Below are positions 57,476 through 64,000 of a stretch of 64,000 nt of DNA, piece after piece. A model generated the notes under the pieces. It was not told where the DNA came from. It ran no database searches and saw only the letters and a list, made by a program, of their open reading frames with translations. The first letter of the stretch is position 1. Each line of letters begins with the position of its first letter. The stretch comes from Actinoplanes sp. TFC3 (GTDB taxonomy: Bacteria; Actinomycetota; Actinomycetes; Mycobacteriales; Micromonosporaceae), in NCBI RefSeq assembly GCF_001553785.1, contig NZ_LOJP01000001.1, positions 2,040,698 to 2,104,697 on the forward strand. Direction: 5' to 3'. A program made the translations under genes and the position numbers.

Positions 57476-58393
57476 ATGGCGGACAGTCTGGATCTCAACC
57501 TGCTGCGGGTGTTCGACGCGCTGCTGGACACCGGTAGCGTGGCGGAGGCTGCGGTGCGGCTGCACTTGTCCGCGCCGGCGACCAGCCGGGCGTTGAGCCG
57601 GTTGCGGCGCGCGATGAACGATCCGATCCTGGTGCGAGCCGGTCGAGGGCTGGTTCCTACGCCGTTCGCGCAGCGCTCTGTGCGTACCGTGAGAGCGCTC
57701 TTGGAGGCCGCGGACGGACTGCGCGCCGAATCCGCCGGCAGCGACCCATCGTCCTGGCAGCGGAGCTTTTCGATCCGCGTCAATGATGCCCTGACGCCGG
57801 TGCTCGCGTCCCGGCTCACCCGCCGCATCGCCGGTGAGGCCCCGGGCGTGCGGCTGCGGTTCATGCGGCAGGAGGCCAAGGAGCCGGAGGCGCTGCGGGA
57901 CGGTTCGCTCGACCTCGACGTGGGGGTGGCGGACCCGCCGCCGCCCGACATCCACACGTCGTTGCTGTTCACCGACCGGTTCGTGGCGGTGGTCGCGGCC
58001 GGCTCGGAGCTGGGGCGGGCGCCGGAGTTGAACCTGGACGACCTGTGCCGCCATCCGCACATCTCCGCGTCGCGGCGCGGGTTGGCTCGGGGACCGCTCG
58101 ATGATGCGCTGGAGCGGCTCGGACGGTCGCGGCACGTGGCGGCGGTGGTTCCGTCGTACGCGGTGGGCGCGCTGATGGCTATGGAGGATGACCTCATCTG
58201 TCTCGTGCCGCAGGTGACGGCCACCCACCTGATTGAGCGGGGCGTTCCGCTGCGATACCACGAGGTGCCGTTCGAGCTGCCCACTGCCGACGTTGAGCTG
58301 CGCTGGCACCGCCGGGTCCACAATGATCCGGCCTCGCGGTGGCTGCGGGAGCACGTGCGCGAAGCCCTCGGACGGGTAGGACTGGATCACTAA
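57476..58393 (+). CDS. LysR-family transcriptional regulator
   Basis: A 305-residue regulator. The winged helix-turn-helix is at the N-terminus (LDLNLLRVFDALLDTGSVAE, LSAPATSRALSRLRRAM), followed by a periplasmic-binding-like effector domain (SIRVNDALTPVLASRL, LDVGVADPPPPD). It is probably the regulator of the divergent oxidoreductase. The ATG is used directly with GAATAGGAAA upstream. An inverted repeat about 50 bases downstream (58440-58531) may end its transcript. Confidence 0.9.
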   Translation: MADSLDLNLLRVFDALLDTGSVAEAAVRLHLSAPATSRALSRLRRAMNDPILVRAGRGLVPTPFAQRSVRTVRALLEAADGLRAESAGSDPSSWQRSFSIRVNDALTPVLASRLTRRIAGEAPGVRLRFMRQEAKEPEALRDGSLDLDVGVADPPPPDIHTSLLFTDRFVAVVAAGSELGRAPELNLDDLCRHPHISASRRGLARGPLDDALERLGRSRHVAAVVPSYAVGALMAMEDDLICLVPQVTATHLIERGVPLRYHEVPFELPTADVELRWHRRVHNDPASRWLREHVREALGRVGLDH

Positions 58394-58439
58394 GCCGGCG
58401 CGCGCGACGTCTCCAGCGGATGTGAAGTGGCCGGCCGAG

Positions 58440-58531
58440 CCGTTCGGTGCCTCGATGAGGTGGCGTGCTGTCCGGCCGCGCTTCGCCGCCGATAGCGGGC
58501 TGCCGTCGGCGACGGGCGCGATACCGAACGG
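58440..58531. repeat. Distant inverted repeat in the LysR-terC gap
   Basis: CCGTTCGGT (58440-58448) and ACCGAACGG (58523-58531) are perfect inverted copies separated by 74 bases. They lie in the 332-base stretch between lysR and the terC leader, which otherwise holds no convincing gene. A tandem CCTAGG-TT-CCTAGG occurs just after. The repeat may form the base of a structured terminator for lysR or be an operator; neither is certain. Confidence 0.35.
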
Positions 58532-58689
58532 TTCACAGCGCCTAGGTTCCTAGGATGATCTAGCGCTTGTGAGGTTGGGAGGTATGGCAAGGTGCTGGGT
58601 TGCAATGTGCTATCTGGCTGCTTGATTGGGTCTGTCGGGATTGGGAATGACTGGCGAAGTTAGCCCCGACACTGTTGGCTGGGGTCATG

Positions 58690-58718
58690 TGTCACTTCGA
58701 GCCGCGATGGGACACAAT
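58690..58718 (+). promoter_or_regulatory. Candidate promoter of the terC riboswitch transcript
   Basis: TGTCAC (58690-58695), a 17-base spacer, then CACAAT (58713-58718). The predicted start, about 58725, is exactly where the riboswitch aptamer begins. TGTGTC (58688-58693) and GACACA (58711-58716) also form an inverted repeat over the promoter, a possible repressor site. Confidence 0.45.
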
Positions 58719-58725
58719 GGCTCGC

Positions 58726-58912
58726 GTAGGAGGGGAGTATTCCCTCGCACCGGTTTCGTCAGCACGGTTTGCATTCGAGAGGATGCGCCCGGGGCCGGTG
58801 GTTCCTGACCTGGCGTCAGCCAAGCCTGGAGCGGAAGAGACCTCCGACAGTCGCACATCGCTGCGCTGGATCCCGGATCCCGCGTGGCGGTGCCCCGTGC
58901 CTGCCGGAGGTC
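58726..58912 (+). promoter_or_regulatory. yybP-ykoY manganese riboswitch controlling terC
   Basis: The leader carries the hallmarks of the Mn2+-sensing yybP-ykoY aptamer: GGGGAGTA at 58732-58739, CGTCAGCACGG in the first arm, CCTGACCTGGCGTCAGCC in the second, and AAGAGACC at the 3' side. P1 pairs GTAGGAGG (58726-58733) with CCTCCGAC (58841-58848), one mismatch. The 3' P1 strand GACCTCCG (58839-58846) is also the exact complement of CGGAGGTC (58905-58912), which contains the terC ribosome site. Mn2+ binding would hold P1 and free the ribosome site, turning translation on. terC is a standard target of this class. Confidence 0.8.
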
Positions 58913-58916
58913 CTCA

Positions 58917-59912
58917 TTGAACGTCCATGCCTGGGTTTGGTTCGCTACCCTCGGTGCCCTTGTCGTCATGCTCACCATCGATCTGCTGATCGTCGGGCGA
59001 CGGCCTCATGAACCCTCGATGCGCGAAGCCGGGGGATGGGTTGCCTTCTACGTCGGCCTGGCCCTGCTGTTCGGGCTCGGCATCGGGGTCACCGCCGGGT
59101 GGTCGCCGGCCGGTGAGTTCTACACCGGGTGGCTCACCGAGTATTCGCTGAGCGTCGACAACCTTTTCGTCTTCATGATCATCATGGGGCGGTTCAGCGT
59201 GCCGCGGCAGTTCCAGCAGAAGGTGCTGCTGATCGGGATTGTGCTCGCGCTGATCATGCGGGGGGCTTTCATTGCCGCCGGCGCCGCGTTGATTGAGCAA
59301 TTCTCGTGGGTGTTCTACATTTTCGGCGCTTTCCTGGTGTACACCGCCATCACGTTGCTGAAGAACGACGAGGAAGAGGAGTTCAAGGAGAACATCCTCA
59401 TCCGCTGGGCCAAGCGCGTGTTCCCGGTTTCCAGCTCGTTCGACAGCGGGCACATGACGATCGTCACCGAGGCCGGGCGGCGGCTGTTCACGCCGATGCT
59501 CATCGTGATGATTGCGATCGGCACGACCGATCTGATCTTCGCGCTCGACTCGATCCCGGCGATCTTCGGCATCACCAAGGAGCCGTACCTCGTCTTCACC
59601 GCCAACGTCTTCGCCCTGATGGGTCTGCGCCAGCTGTACTTCCTGCTCGGTGGGCTGCTCGAACGCCTGGTCTACCTGAACATCGGGTTGTCGTTCGTGC
59701 TCGCGTTCATCGGCGTCAAGCTGTTCCTGGAGGCGCTGCACACCAATTCGCTGAGCTTCATCAACGGTGGCCACGGTCTGCACTGGGCGCCGGAGATCCC
59801 GATCTGGCTCTCGCTGCTGGTCATCATCGGCACCCTGGGCATTGCGACAGCGGCCAGCCTGATCAAAACGTCGCGGGACCGCAAGAAAGAGCTCGTCGAC
59901 AGCTCCGTCTGA
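58917..59912 (+). CDS. terC: TerC-family membrane protein, probable manganese exporter
   Basis: A 331-residue integral membrane protein with about nine helices. Conserved acidic motifs within helices are SLSVDNLFVFMIIMGRF and DLIFALDSIPAIFGIT, the presumed metal sites of TerC/Alx/MeeF proteins. TTG 58917 is chosen because GGAGG lies six bases upstream and homology begins at NVHAWVWFATLG. The leader is a manganese riboswitch, so export of excess Mn2+, or loading of exported enzymes, is the likely role. A shared terminator follows. Confidence 0.92.
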   Translation: MNVHAWVWFATLGALVVMLTIDLLIVGRRPHEPSMREAGGWVAFYVGLALLFGLGIGVTAGWSPAGEFYTGWLTEYSLSVDNLFVFMIIMGRFSVPRQFQQKVLLIGIVLALIMRGAFIAAGAALIEQFSWVFYIFGAFLVYTAITLLKNDEEEEFKENILIRWAKRVFPVSSSFDSGHMTIVTEAGRRLFTPMLIVMIAIGTTDLIFALDSIPAIFGITKEPYLVFTANVFALMGLRQLYFLLGGLLERLVYLNIGLSFVLAFIGVKLFLEALHTNSLSFINGGHGLHWAPEIPIWLSLLVIIGTLGIATAASLIKTSRDRKKELVDSSV

Positions 59913-59922
59913 CGGGCATGAA

Positions 59923-59955
59923 AAAGCTCCCCGGGCGCCAGGCCCGGGGAGCTTT
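59923..59955. terminator. Bidirectional terminator between terC and typA
   Basis: AAAGCTCCCCGGGC (59923-59936), loop GCCAG, GCCCGGGGAGCTTT (59942-59955): a perfect 14-bp stem. Two more A residues to the left give a run of five T on the minus strand, so it is an intrinsic terminator for typA and also closes terC. Confidence 0.92.
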
Positions 59956-59962
59956 GCGTTTC

Positions 59963-61828
59963 TCAGCCCTGGTGCTTGCGGCGGGCAGCGGCCCGGCCAC
60001 GGGTCTGCTGGTCGAGCACGACCTTGCGGATGCGTACGGCGGCCGGGGTGACCTCGACGCACTCGTCCTCGCGGCAGAACTCGAGGCACTGCTCCAGCGA
60101 CAGCTTGCGCGGCGGGATCACCTTTTCGGTGTTGTCCGCGCTCGCGGCACGCATGTTGGTGAGCTTCTTCTCCTTGGTGATGTTGACGTCCATGTCGTCC
60201 TCGCGAGAGTTCTCGCCGACGATCATGCCTTCGTAGACCTCGGTGGTCGGCTCGACGAAGAGCTGCCCGCGCTCCTGCAGGTTGATCATCGCGAACGGGG
60301 TGACCACCCCGGCGCGGTCGGCGACCAGGGAGCCGTTCTGGCGGGTGCGCAGCTCGCCGAACCACGGCTCGTAAGCCTCGAAGAGGTGGTGCATGATGCC
60401 GGTGCCGCGGGTCTCGGTGAGGAACTCGGTGCGGAAACCGATCAGGCCGCGGGCCGGGACGAGCCACTCCATGCGCAGCCAGCCGGTGCCGTGGTTGATG
60501 AGCTCCTCCATGCGGCCCTTGCGGGTGGAGAGCAGCGTGGTGATGGCGCCCATGTACTCGTCGGGCGCGTCGATGGTCAGCCGCTCGACCGGCTCGTGCA
60601 CCTTGCCGTCGATGGTCTTGGTGACCACCTGGGGCTTGCCGACGGTCAGCTCGTAGGACTCGCGGCGCATCTGCTCGACCAGGATCGCCAGCGCCAGCTC
60701 CCCTCGGCCCTGCACCTCCCAGGCGTCCGGGCGCTCGGTCGGCAGCACACGCAGCGACACGTTGCCGATGAGCTCCTTGTCGAGGCGGTCCTTGACCATG
60801 CGGGCCGTGACCTTGGCCCCCTTGACCTTGCCGACCAGCGGCGAGGTGTTGGTGCCCAGGACCATCGAGATGGCCGGCTCGTCGACGCTGATCAGCGGCA
60901 GCGGGATCGGGTTCTCGGCGTCGGCCAGGGTCTCACCGATCATGATGTCCGGGATGCCGGCCACGGCCATGATGTCGCCCGGCCCGGCGCTTTCGGCGGG
61001 CTTGCGGTCCAGCCCGTCGGTGATCAGCAGCTCGGAGATGCGGACGTTGCTGACCGTGCCGTCGGTCTTGCACCAGGCCACGGTCTGGCCCTTGCGGATC
61101 GTGCCCTCGTGCACGCGGCACAGCGCGAGGCGGCCCAGGAACGGCGAGGCGTCGAGGTTGACCACGTGCGCCTGCAGCGGGGCGTCCTCGTTGTAGGTGG
61201 GCGCCGGGATGGTGTCGAGGATGGTGCTGAACAGCACCTCGAGGTCGGTGCTGTCCTCGGGGACGGTGCCGTCCTTGGGCTGGGTCAGCGAGGCGATGCC
61301 ATCGCGCGCGCACGCGTAGACAATGGGGAACTCGATCTGGTGCTCGTCGGCGTCGAGGTCGAGGAAGAGCTCGTACGTCTCGTCGACGACCTCCTTGATC
61401 CGCGCGTCCGGCCGGTCCACCTTGTTGATGATCAGGATGATCGGCAGCTTGGCGGCCAGCGCCTTGCGCAGCACGAAGCGGGTCTGCGGCAGCGGCCCCT
61501 CGGACGCGTCGACCAGCAGGGCGACGCCGTCGACCATGGTCAGGCCGCGCTCGACCTCACCGCCGAAGTCGGCGTGGCCGGGGGTGTCGATGATGTTGAT
61601 GGTGACGGGCTTGCCGTCGGCGGGCTGGTAGCTGATCGCCGTGTTCTTGGCGAGAATGGTGATGCCCTTTTCCCGCTCCAGGTCCATGGAGTCCATGACG
61701 CGGTCGGCCATCTCGCCCCGCGCGTGGGACTGGCTCCCCTGGCGCAGCATGGCGTCGACCAGGGTTGTTTTGCCATGGTCGACGTGGGCGATGATGGCGA
61801 CGTTGCGTAGGTCGGTGCGGGTCTGCAT
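59963..61828 (-). CDS. typA: Ribosome-associated GTPase TypA/BipA
   Basis: A translational GTPase that binds ribosomes under stress and in subunit assembly. The 621-residue protein has G1 AHVDHGKTT (residues 14-22), G2 around KGITILAKNTA, G3 DTPGHADFGGEV, G4 NKVDRPDA, and then elongation-factor-like beta-barrel and alpha/beta domains with RGLIGFRTEFLTETRGTGIM and the C-terminal IRKVVLDQQTRGRAAAR. The length is standard. It stands alone between a terminator and the divergent transglycosylase gene. Confidence 0.97.
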   Translation of the reverse strand: MQTRTDLRNVAIIAHVDHGKTTLVDAMLRQGSQSHARGEMADRVMDSMDLEREKGITILAKNTAISYQPADGKPVTINIIDTPGHADFGGEVERGLTMVDGVALLVDASEGPLPQTRFVLRKALAAKLPIILIINKVDRPDARIKEVVDETYELFLDLDADEHQIEFPIVYACARDGIASLTQPKDGTVPEDSTDLEVLFSTILDTIPAPTYNEDAPLQAHVVNLDASPFLGRLALCRVHEGTIRKGQTVAWCKTDGTVSNVRISELLITDGLDRKPAESAGPGDIMAVAGIPDIMIGETLADAENPIPLPLISVDEPAISMVLGTNTSPLVGKVKGAKVTARMVKDRLDKELIGNVSLRVLPTERPDAWEVQGRGELALAILVEQMRRESYELTVGKPQVVTKTIDGKVHEPVERLTIDAPDEYMGAITTLLSTRKGRMEELINHGTGWLRMEWLVPARGLIGFRTEFLTETRGTGIMHHLFEAYEPWFGELRTRQNGSLVADRAGVVTPFAMINLQERGQLFVEPTTEVYEGMIVGENSREDDMDVNITKEKKLTNMRAASADNTEKVIPPRKLSLEQCLEFCREDECVEVTPAAVRIRKVVLDQQTRGRAAARRKHQG

Positions 61829-61986
61829 ACACCCATTGTCCCCGGTGTTGGTTGCCGTTGCCGCTCCGGGGTCAATCCCCGGAACCGGTTGCGAAGCCCG
61901 TCCTTTTCGCCCAGTTTGCCGGGCGCCACGCGAACGTCGGCGCTGTTAGCGTTCGACAGTTGGCCGCTCGGGGGGAGGAAGTGTCG

Positions 61987-62802
61987 ATGGGGCGCAGGCT
62001 GAGGTGGTTCATCGGCGGGTTGATCGGCGCGATGATGCTGACCGGATGCGGTCTGGGCGGGCATGACGCGGACCCGGCCTCCCCGGCGATTGCGGCGGCG
62101 CCACCGGCGACTTCCGAAGAGCCCTTCACCGGTACGGTCGAAGCGCTGCCGACGTTGCCCTCCTTGCCGCCTTCCGCACCGGCGCCATCCAGGACCAAGG
62201 CCAAGCCCAAGCCGAAGCCGTCGAAGACCTCGGCGAGCCCGGCTGCGGACCCGAACAACTTCCAGTTGCCGGCCTGCGCGCACCGCGAGGGCAAGCTCGT
62301 CTCGAAGAGCAAGGCGAAGGCGGCTCTGCAGGCGGCGGCGGGCAGGACGTACTGGCCGGGGTCGGCCCCGCAGCTCAGGGTGCCGAACCGGTTGGTGCTG
62401 GTCACGGCCTGGCACGAGAGCGGCTGGCAGTCCAACATCGTGAACTGCGACGGCGGCCGGGGCCTGATGCAGGTGATGCCGGACACCGAGTCGTTCCTCA
62501 ACCAGCGCTTCGAGCAGACCTACGACGCCAGCGACTACCGGCAGAACGCCAGTCTGGGCGCGAACTACATCGCCTGGCTCACCCGGGCGTTCGGCGATGC
62601 CTACTTCGGTCACAAATACGATCTGAGCCCGGAGAAGTGCAGGACCCAGAGCAGCATGTGCCTGCTCAACATGGTCATCGCCGGCTACAACGTGGGTCGC
62701 GGCCCGGTCGATGAGGGGTACGCGACCAAGCGGCTGCCCAACCCCGAGTACGTCGGCGTTGTCCGTTCGCTGATGTCCTCCTGTTACTGCGACAAATACT
62801 GA
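61987..62802 (+). CDS. Lytic transglycosylase-like lipoprotein (SLT domain)
   Basis: A 271-residue exported lipoprotein. ATG 61987 is chosen because GGAGG lies eight bases upstream; a GTG six bases earlier is too close. The signal peptide ends at lipidated Cys21 (MLTGC). A Pro/Lys-rich linker (SRTKAKPKPKPSKTS) leads to an SLT-type domain from about residue 130, with Glu144 in TAWHESGWQSN as presumed catalytic acid, and GRGLMQVMPDT. It probably cleaves peptidoglycan at the cell surface. It is divergent from typA. Confidence 0.87.
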   Translation: MGRRLRWFIGGLIGAMMLTGCGLGGHDADPASPAIAAAPPATSEEPFTGTVEALPTLPSLPPSAPAPSRTKAKPKPKPSKTSASPAADPNNFQLPACAHREGKLVSKSKAKAALQAAAGRTYWPGSAPQLRVPNRLVLVTAWHESGWQSNIVNCDGGRGLMQVMPDTESFLNQRFEQTYDASDYRQNASLGANYIAWLTRAFGDAYFGHKYDLSPEKCRTQSSMCLLNMVIAGYNVGRGPVDEGYATKRLPNPEYVGVVRSLMSSCYCDKY

Positions 62803-62948
62803 CGCCTTGCGGGCCTGGGCCGGGCCGGTTGGCCGGGTGCGGGGCGGGTCGGCGGGGTGGTGGGAGGCGAGCTATGCTGGCGGGGGAACCCGAGACTGGT
62901 ATACCGCCGCATCAGTTCTGCCATAACGCGTGGCATCCCCATGGCGTT

Positions 62949-62978
62949 TTGACCCATGAACGAGCGCGGTAGTAAAGT
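62949..62978 (+). promoter_or_regulatory. Candidate promoter of the L11-like gene
   Basis: TTGACC (62949-62954), an 18-base spacer, then TAAAGT (62973-62978). This would give a leader of about 75 bases before the ATG at 63059. It is the best sigma-70-like match in the 256-base gap after the transglycosylase gene. A G-run tract lies further upstream at 62835-62864. Confidence 0.45.
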
Positions 62979-63058
62979 CTCGGGGTTGTCGTGCGTTGAT
63001 GATGCTGGCGAGCTCCTGACTTTGGCCCGTGCAGCACACACTAAGGAGCTTTTGCGTA

Positions 63059-63484
63059 ATGCCGCCCAAGAAGAAGACCCATGAGGTAACCCTCGCGCTT
63101 GAGGCGGGTAACGCCGCGATGGTGGACCTCGGTAAGATGCTCGGCCCGACCGGCGCCAACATGCGCGCCGTCAAGGTGGAGTACGACGAGGCGACCTCGA
63201 AGAACCGTGGCGAGATCATCCCCGTCATCGTCAGCGTCTTCGAGGACCGCAGCCACCAGCTCGCCTACAAGACGCCGCCGACCAGCTTCCTGATCCGCAA
63301 GGCGCTGGGCATCCAGTCGGGTGCGTCAAACCCGCTGACCCAGACGGTGGGCACGCTGAGCAACGACCAGATCAAGGCGATCGCGGAGCGTAAGCTCCCC
63401 GACCTCAACGCCAACGACCTGGACGCCGCGATCAAGGTCGTGGCCGGCACCGCGCGCTCGATGGGCGTCAAGGTAGCCGAGTAA
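63059..63484 (+). CDS. Divergent ribosomal protein L11 paralogue
   Basis: A 141-residue L11-family protein, starting PPKKKTHEVTLALEAG. The C-terminal rRNA-binding domain is well kept (IPVIVSVFEDRS, YKTPPTSFLIRKALG, GTARSMGVKV). The N-terminal domain is diverged: where standard L11 has NPxPPVGPALGQ, this protein has AAMVDLGKMLGP, so the prolines tied to thiostrepton binding and factor signalling are missing. It is not in the usual nusG-rplK-rplA setting but alone, so it is likely a second copy. ATG 63059 has AAGGAG ten bases upstream. Annotation pipelines may call it rplK. Confidence 0.85.
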   Translation: MPPKKKTHEVTLALEAGNAAMVDLGKMLGPTGANMRAVKVEYDEATSKNRGEIIPVIVSVFEDRSHQLAYKTPPTSFLIRKALGIQSGASNPLTQTVGTLSNDQIKAIAERKLPDLNANDLDAAIKVVAGTARSMGVKVAE

Positions 63485-63495
63485 CCAAGACTCGA

Positions 63496-63534
63496 CCAAC
63501 GGCGCGGTTCCCCGAGCGGGAGCCGCGCCGTTGG
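63496..63534 (+). terminator. Hairpin terminator after the L11-like gene
   Basis: CCAACGGCGCGG (63496-63507) and CCGCGCCGTTGG (63523-63534) form a perfect 12-bp stem, with additional pairing in the 15-base loop. There is no T-tract. It lies 12 bases after the stop, between convergent genes. Confidence 0.85.
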
Positions 63535-63620
63535 CGTATGCAAGGGCGGCCGTCGGGTGAGGGCGGGCGTCGGGTAAGGGCCTTTGGCAGGGACGGGCGC
63601 CGGTAGGGCGGGTGCGGCTC

Positions 63621-64000
63621 TCAGGCCTCGGGGACGCCGCCCTTGCCGACGATCTCGTCGATGAGGCCGTAGTCGCGGGCTTCCTCGGCGGACAGGCTGC
63701 GACCGGCGGACAGGTCGTCCTCGATGCGGCTGCGGGTCTGGCCGGTTACCTCCACCAGGCGCAGGATGACCTCTTCGAGCTCGCGTAGGTGCTGCCCGGC
63801 CGCGGCGGCTACCTCATCCGCGGTGCCCATGACTCCGGCGGCGCGGGGTTCGGCCAGGCGGAAGCGGGCGTGGCGGTAGGCCGAGCGCTTCTGGGCCGCG
63901 GCCAGGATCGCGAGCACGGCACCGCCGGCTTCCGAGGTCACCACGGCGTGCACCGGGGCGGTCATGGCGTCGATCACGTCGATGACCGCGTGCGCCGCGT
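63621..64000 (-). CDS. ClpP-like protein lacking the catalytic triad (5' end beyond window)
   Basis: The C-terminal 126 residues of a ClpP-fold protein reading in from the right edge; coding continues past the first in-frame GTG to base 64000. The ClpP landmarks are recognisable, but active-site positions are changed: the GQAASMG serine loop is TSEAGGAV (Ser to Gly), the MIHQP histidine strand is RLAEP (His to Ala), and the ERDRFLSA aspartate is SAGRSLSA (Asp to Gly). The handle helix and SAEEARDYGLIDEIV are conserved. It is probably a non-proteolytic ClpP paralogue that might join a mixed ring. Confidence 0.82.
   Translation of the reverse strand, partial: AAHAVIDVIDAMTAPVHAVVTSEAGGAVLAILAAAQKRSAYRHARFRLAEPRAAGVMGTADEVAAAAGQHLRELEEVILRLVEVTGQTRSRIEDDLSAGRSLSAEEARDYGLIDEIVGKGGVPEA

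Noticed and set aside
58390..58605. 71-residue minus-strand frame after lysR
   Set aside because: Low-complexity Ser/Arg/Pro composition and no ribosome site; likely chance.
61931..61955. CGAACG...CGTTCG inverted repeat before the transglycosylase gene as a LexA box
   Set aside because: The spacing between the half-sites is 13 bases; the actinobacterial SOS box needs about four.

Overview
This 64 kb window comes from a high-GC actinobacterium. The evidence is roughly 70% GC in housekeeping genes, frequent GTG/TTG starts, terminators without T-tracts, and an order of core genes that, from general knowledge, matches the Mycobacterium tuberculosis Rv1606-Rv1638 neighbourhood: hisI, trpE, a Trp-associated membrane gene, trpCBA, lgt, pyk, tesB, an ANTAR response regulator, polA, rpsA, coaE-grpB, uvrB. 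The style (gltBD inserted in the run, RHS toxin cassette, leaderless transcripts) suggests a Micromonosporaceae-like genome. The genus cannot be fixed from sequence alone.

Layout. 1-7.5 kb: an edge fragment, then hisI-trpE-membrane protein, a small convergent gene, and trpC-trpB-trpA-lgt, mostly with 4-base overlaps. 7.5-11.2 kb: an FAD monooxygenase, a head-to-head pair of truncated genes (a second monooxygenase and a TetR regulator, both without their 5' ends) and a GNAT acetyltransferase. 11.3-20.2 kb: gltBD, pyk and tesB. 20.2-22.4 kb: a DUF308-like membrane protein, a frameshifted small gene and tRNA-Leu(CAA). 22.4-30.8 kb: an ANTAR regulator, a complete branched-chain amino acid ABC transporter (five genes) and, 27 bp later, a polar amino acid ABC transporter (three genes). 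30.9-33.6 kb: polA.

33.6-49.5 kb is accessory material lying between polA and rpsA: DUF2255, an orphan ArsR, endonuclease V, a secreted DNRLRE/LamG protein translationally coupled to a 2319-residue RHS protein with a HINT domain and a C-terminal nucleic-acid-deaminase-like toxin, a low-GC immunity candidate, a decayed IS630-family element with intact ends, a DUF6881 gene, a DUF3140/DUF2945 pair and a methyltransferase.

49.6-64 kb returns to core genes: rpsA with a strong terminator, an NTF2-like/TetR pair behind a 47-bp nested dyad, coaE-grpB, uvrB, a divergent oxidoreductase/LysR pair, a terC gene under a yybP-ykoY manganese riboswitch, typA, a transglycosylase lipoprotein, an isolated divergent L11 paralogue, and a ClpP-like protein lacking all three catalytic residues that runs off the right edge.

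The most notable observations are: matching RecA-independent (PafBC-type) damage promoters directly in front of polA and uvrB, both predicted leaderless; a riboswitch whose 3' P1 strand is an 8-base perfect complement of the terC ribosome-binding site; the RHS deaminase toxin whose tip and immunity gene drop sharply in GC; the divergent gene pair fused by a deletion; the catalytically dead ClpP; and the L11 paralogue without the thiopeptide-site prolines. All statements about families come from memory of motifs; no database search was run.
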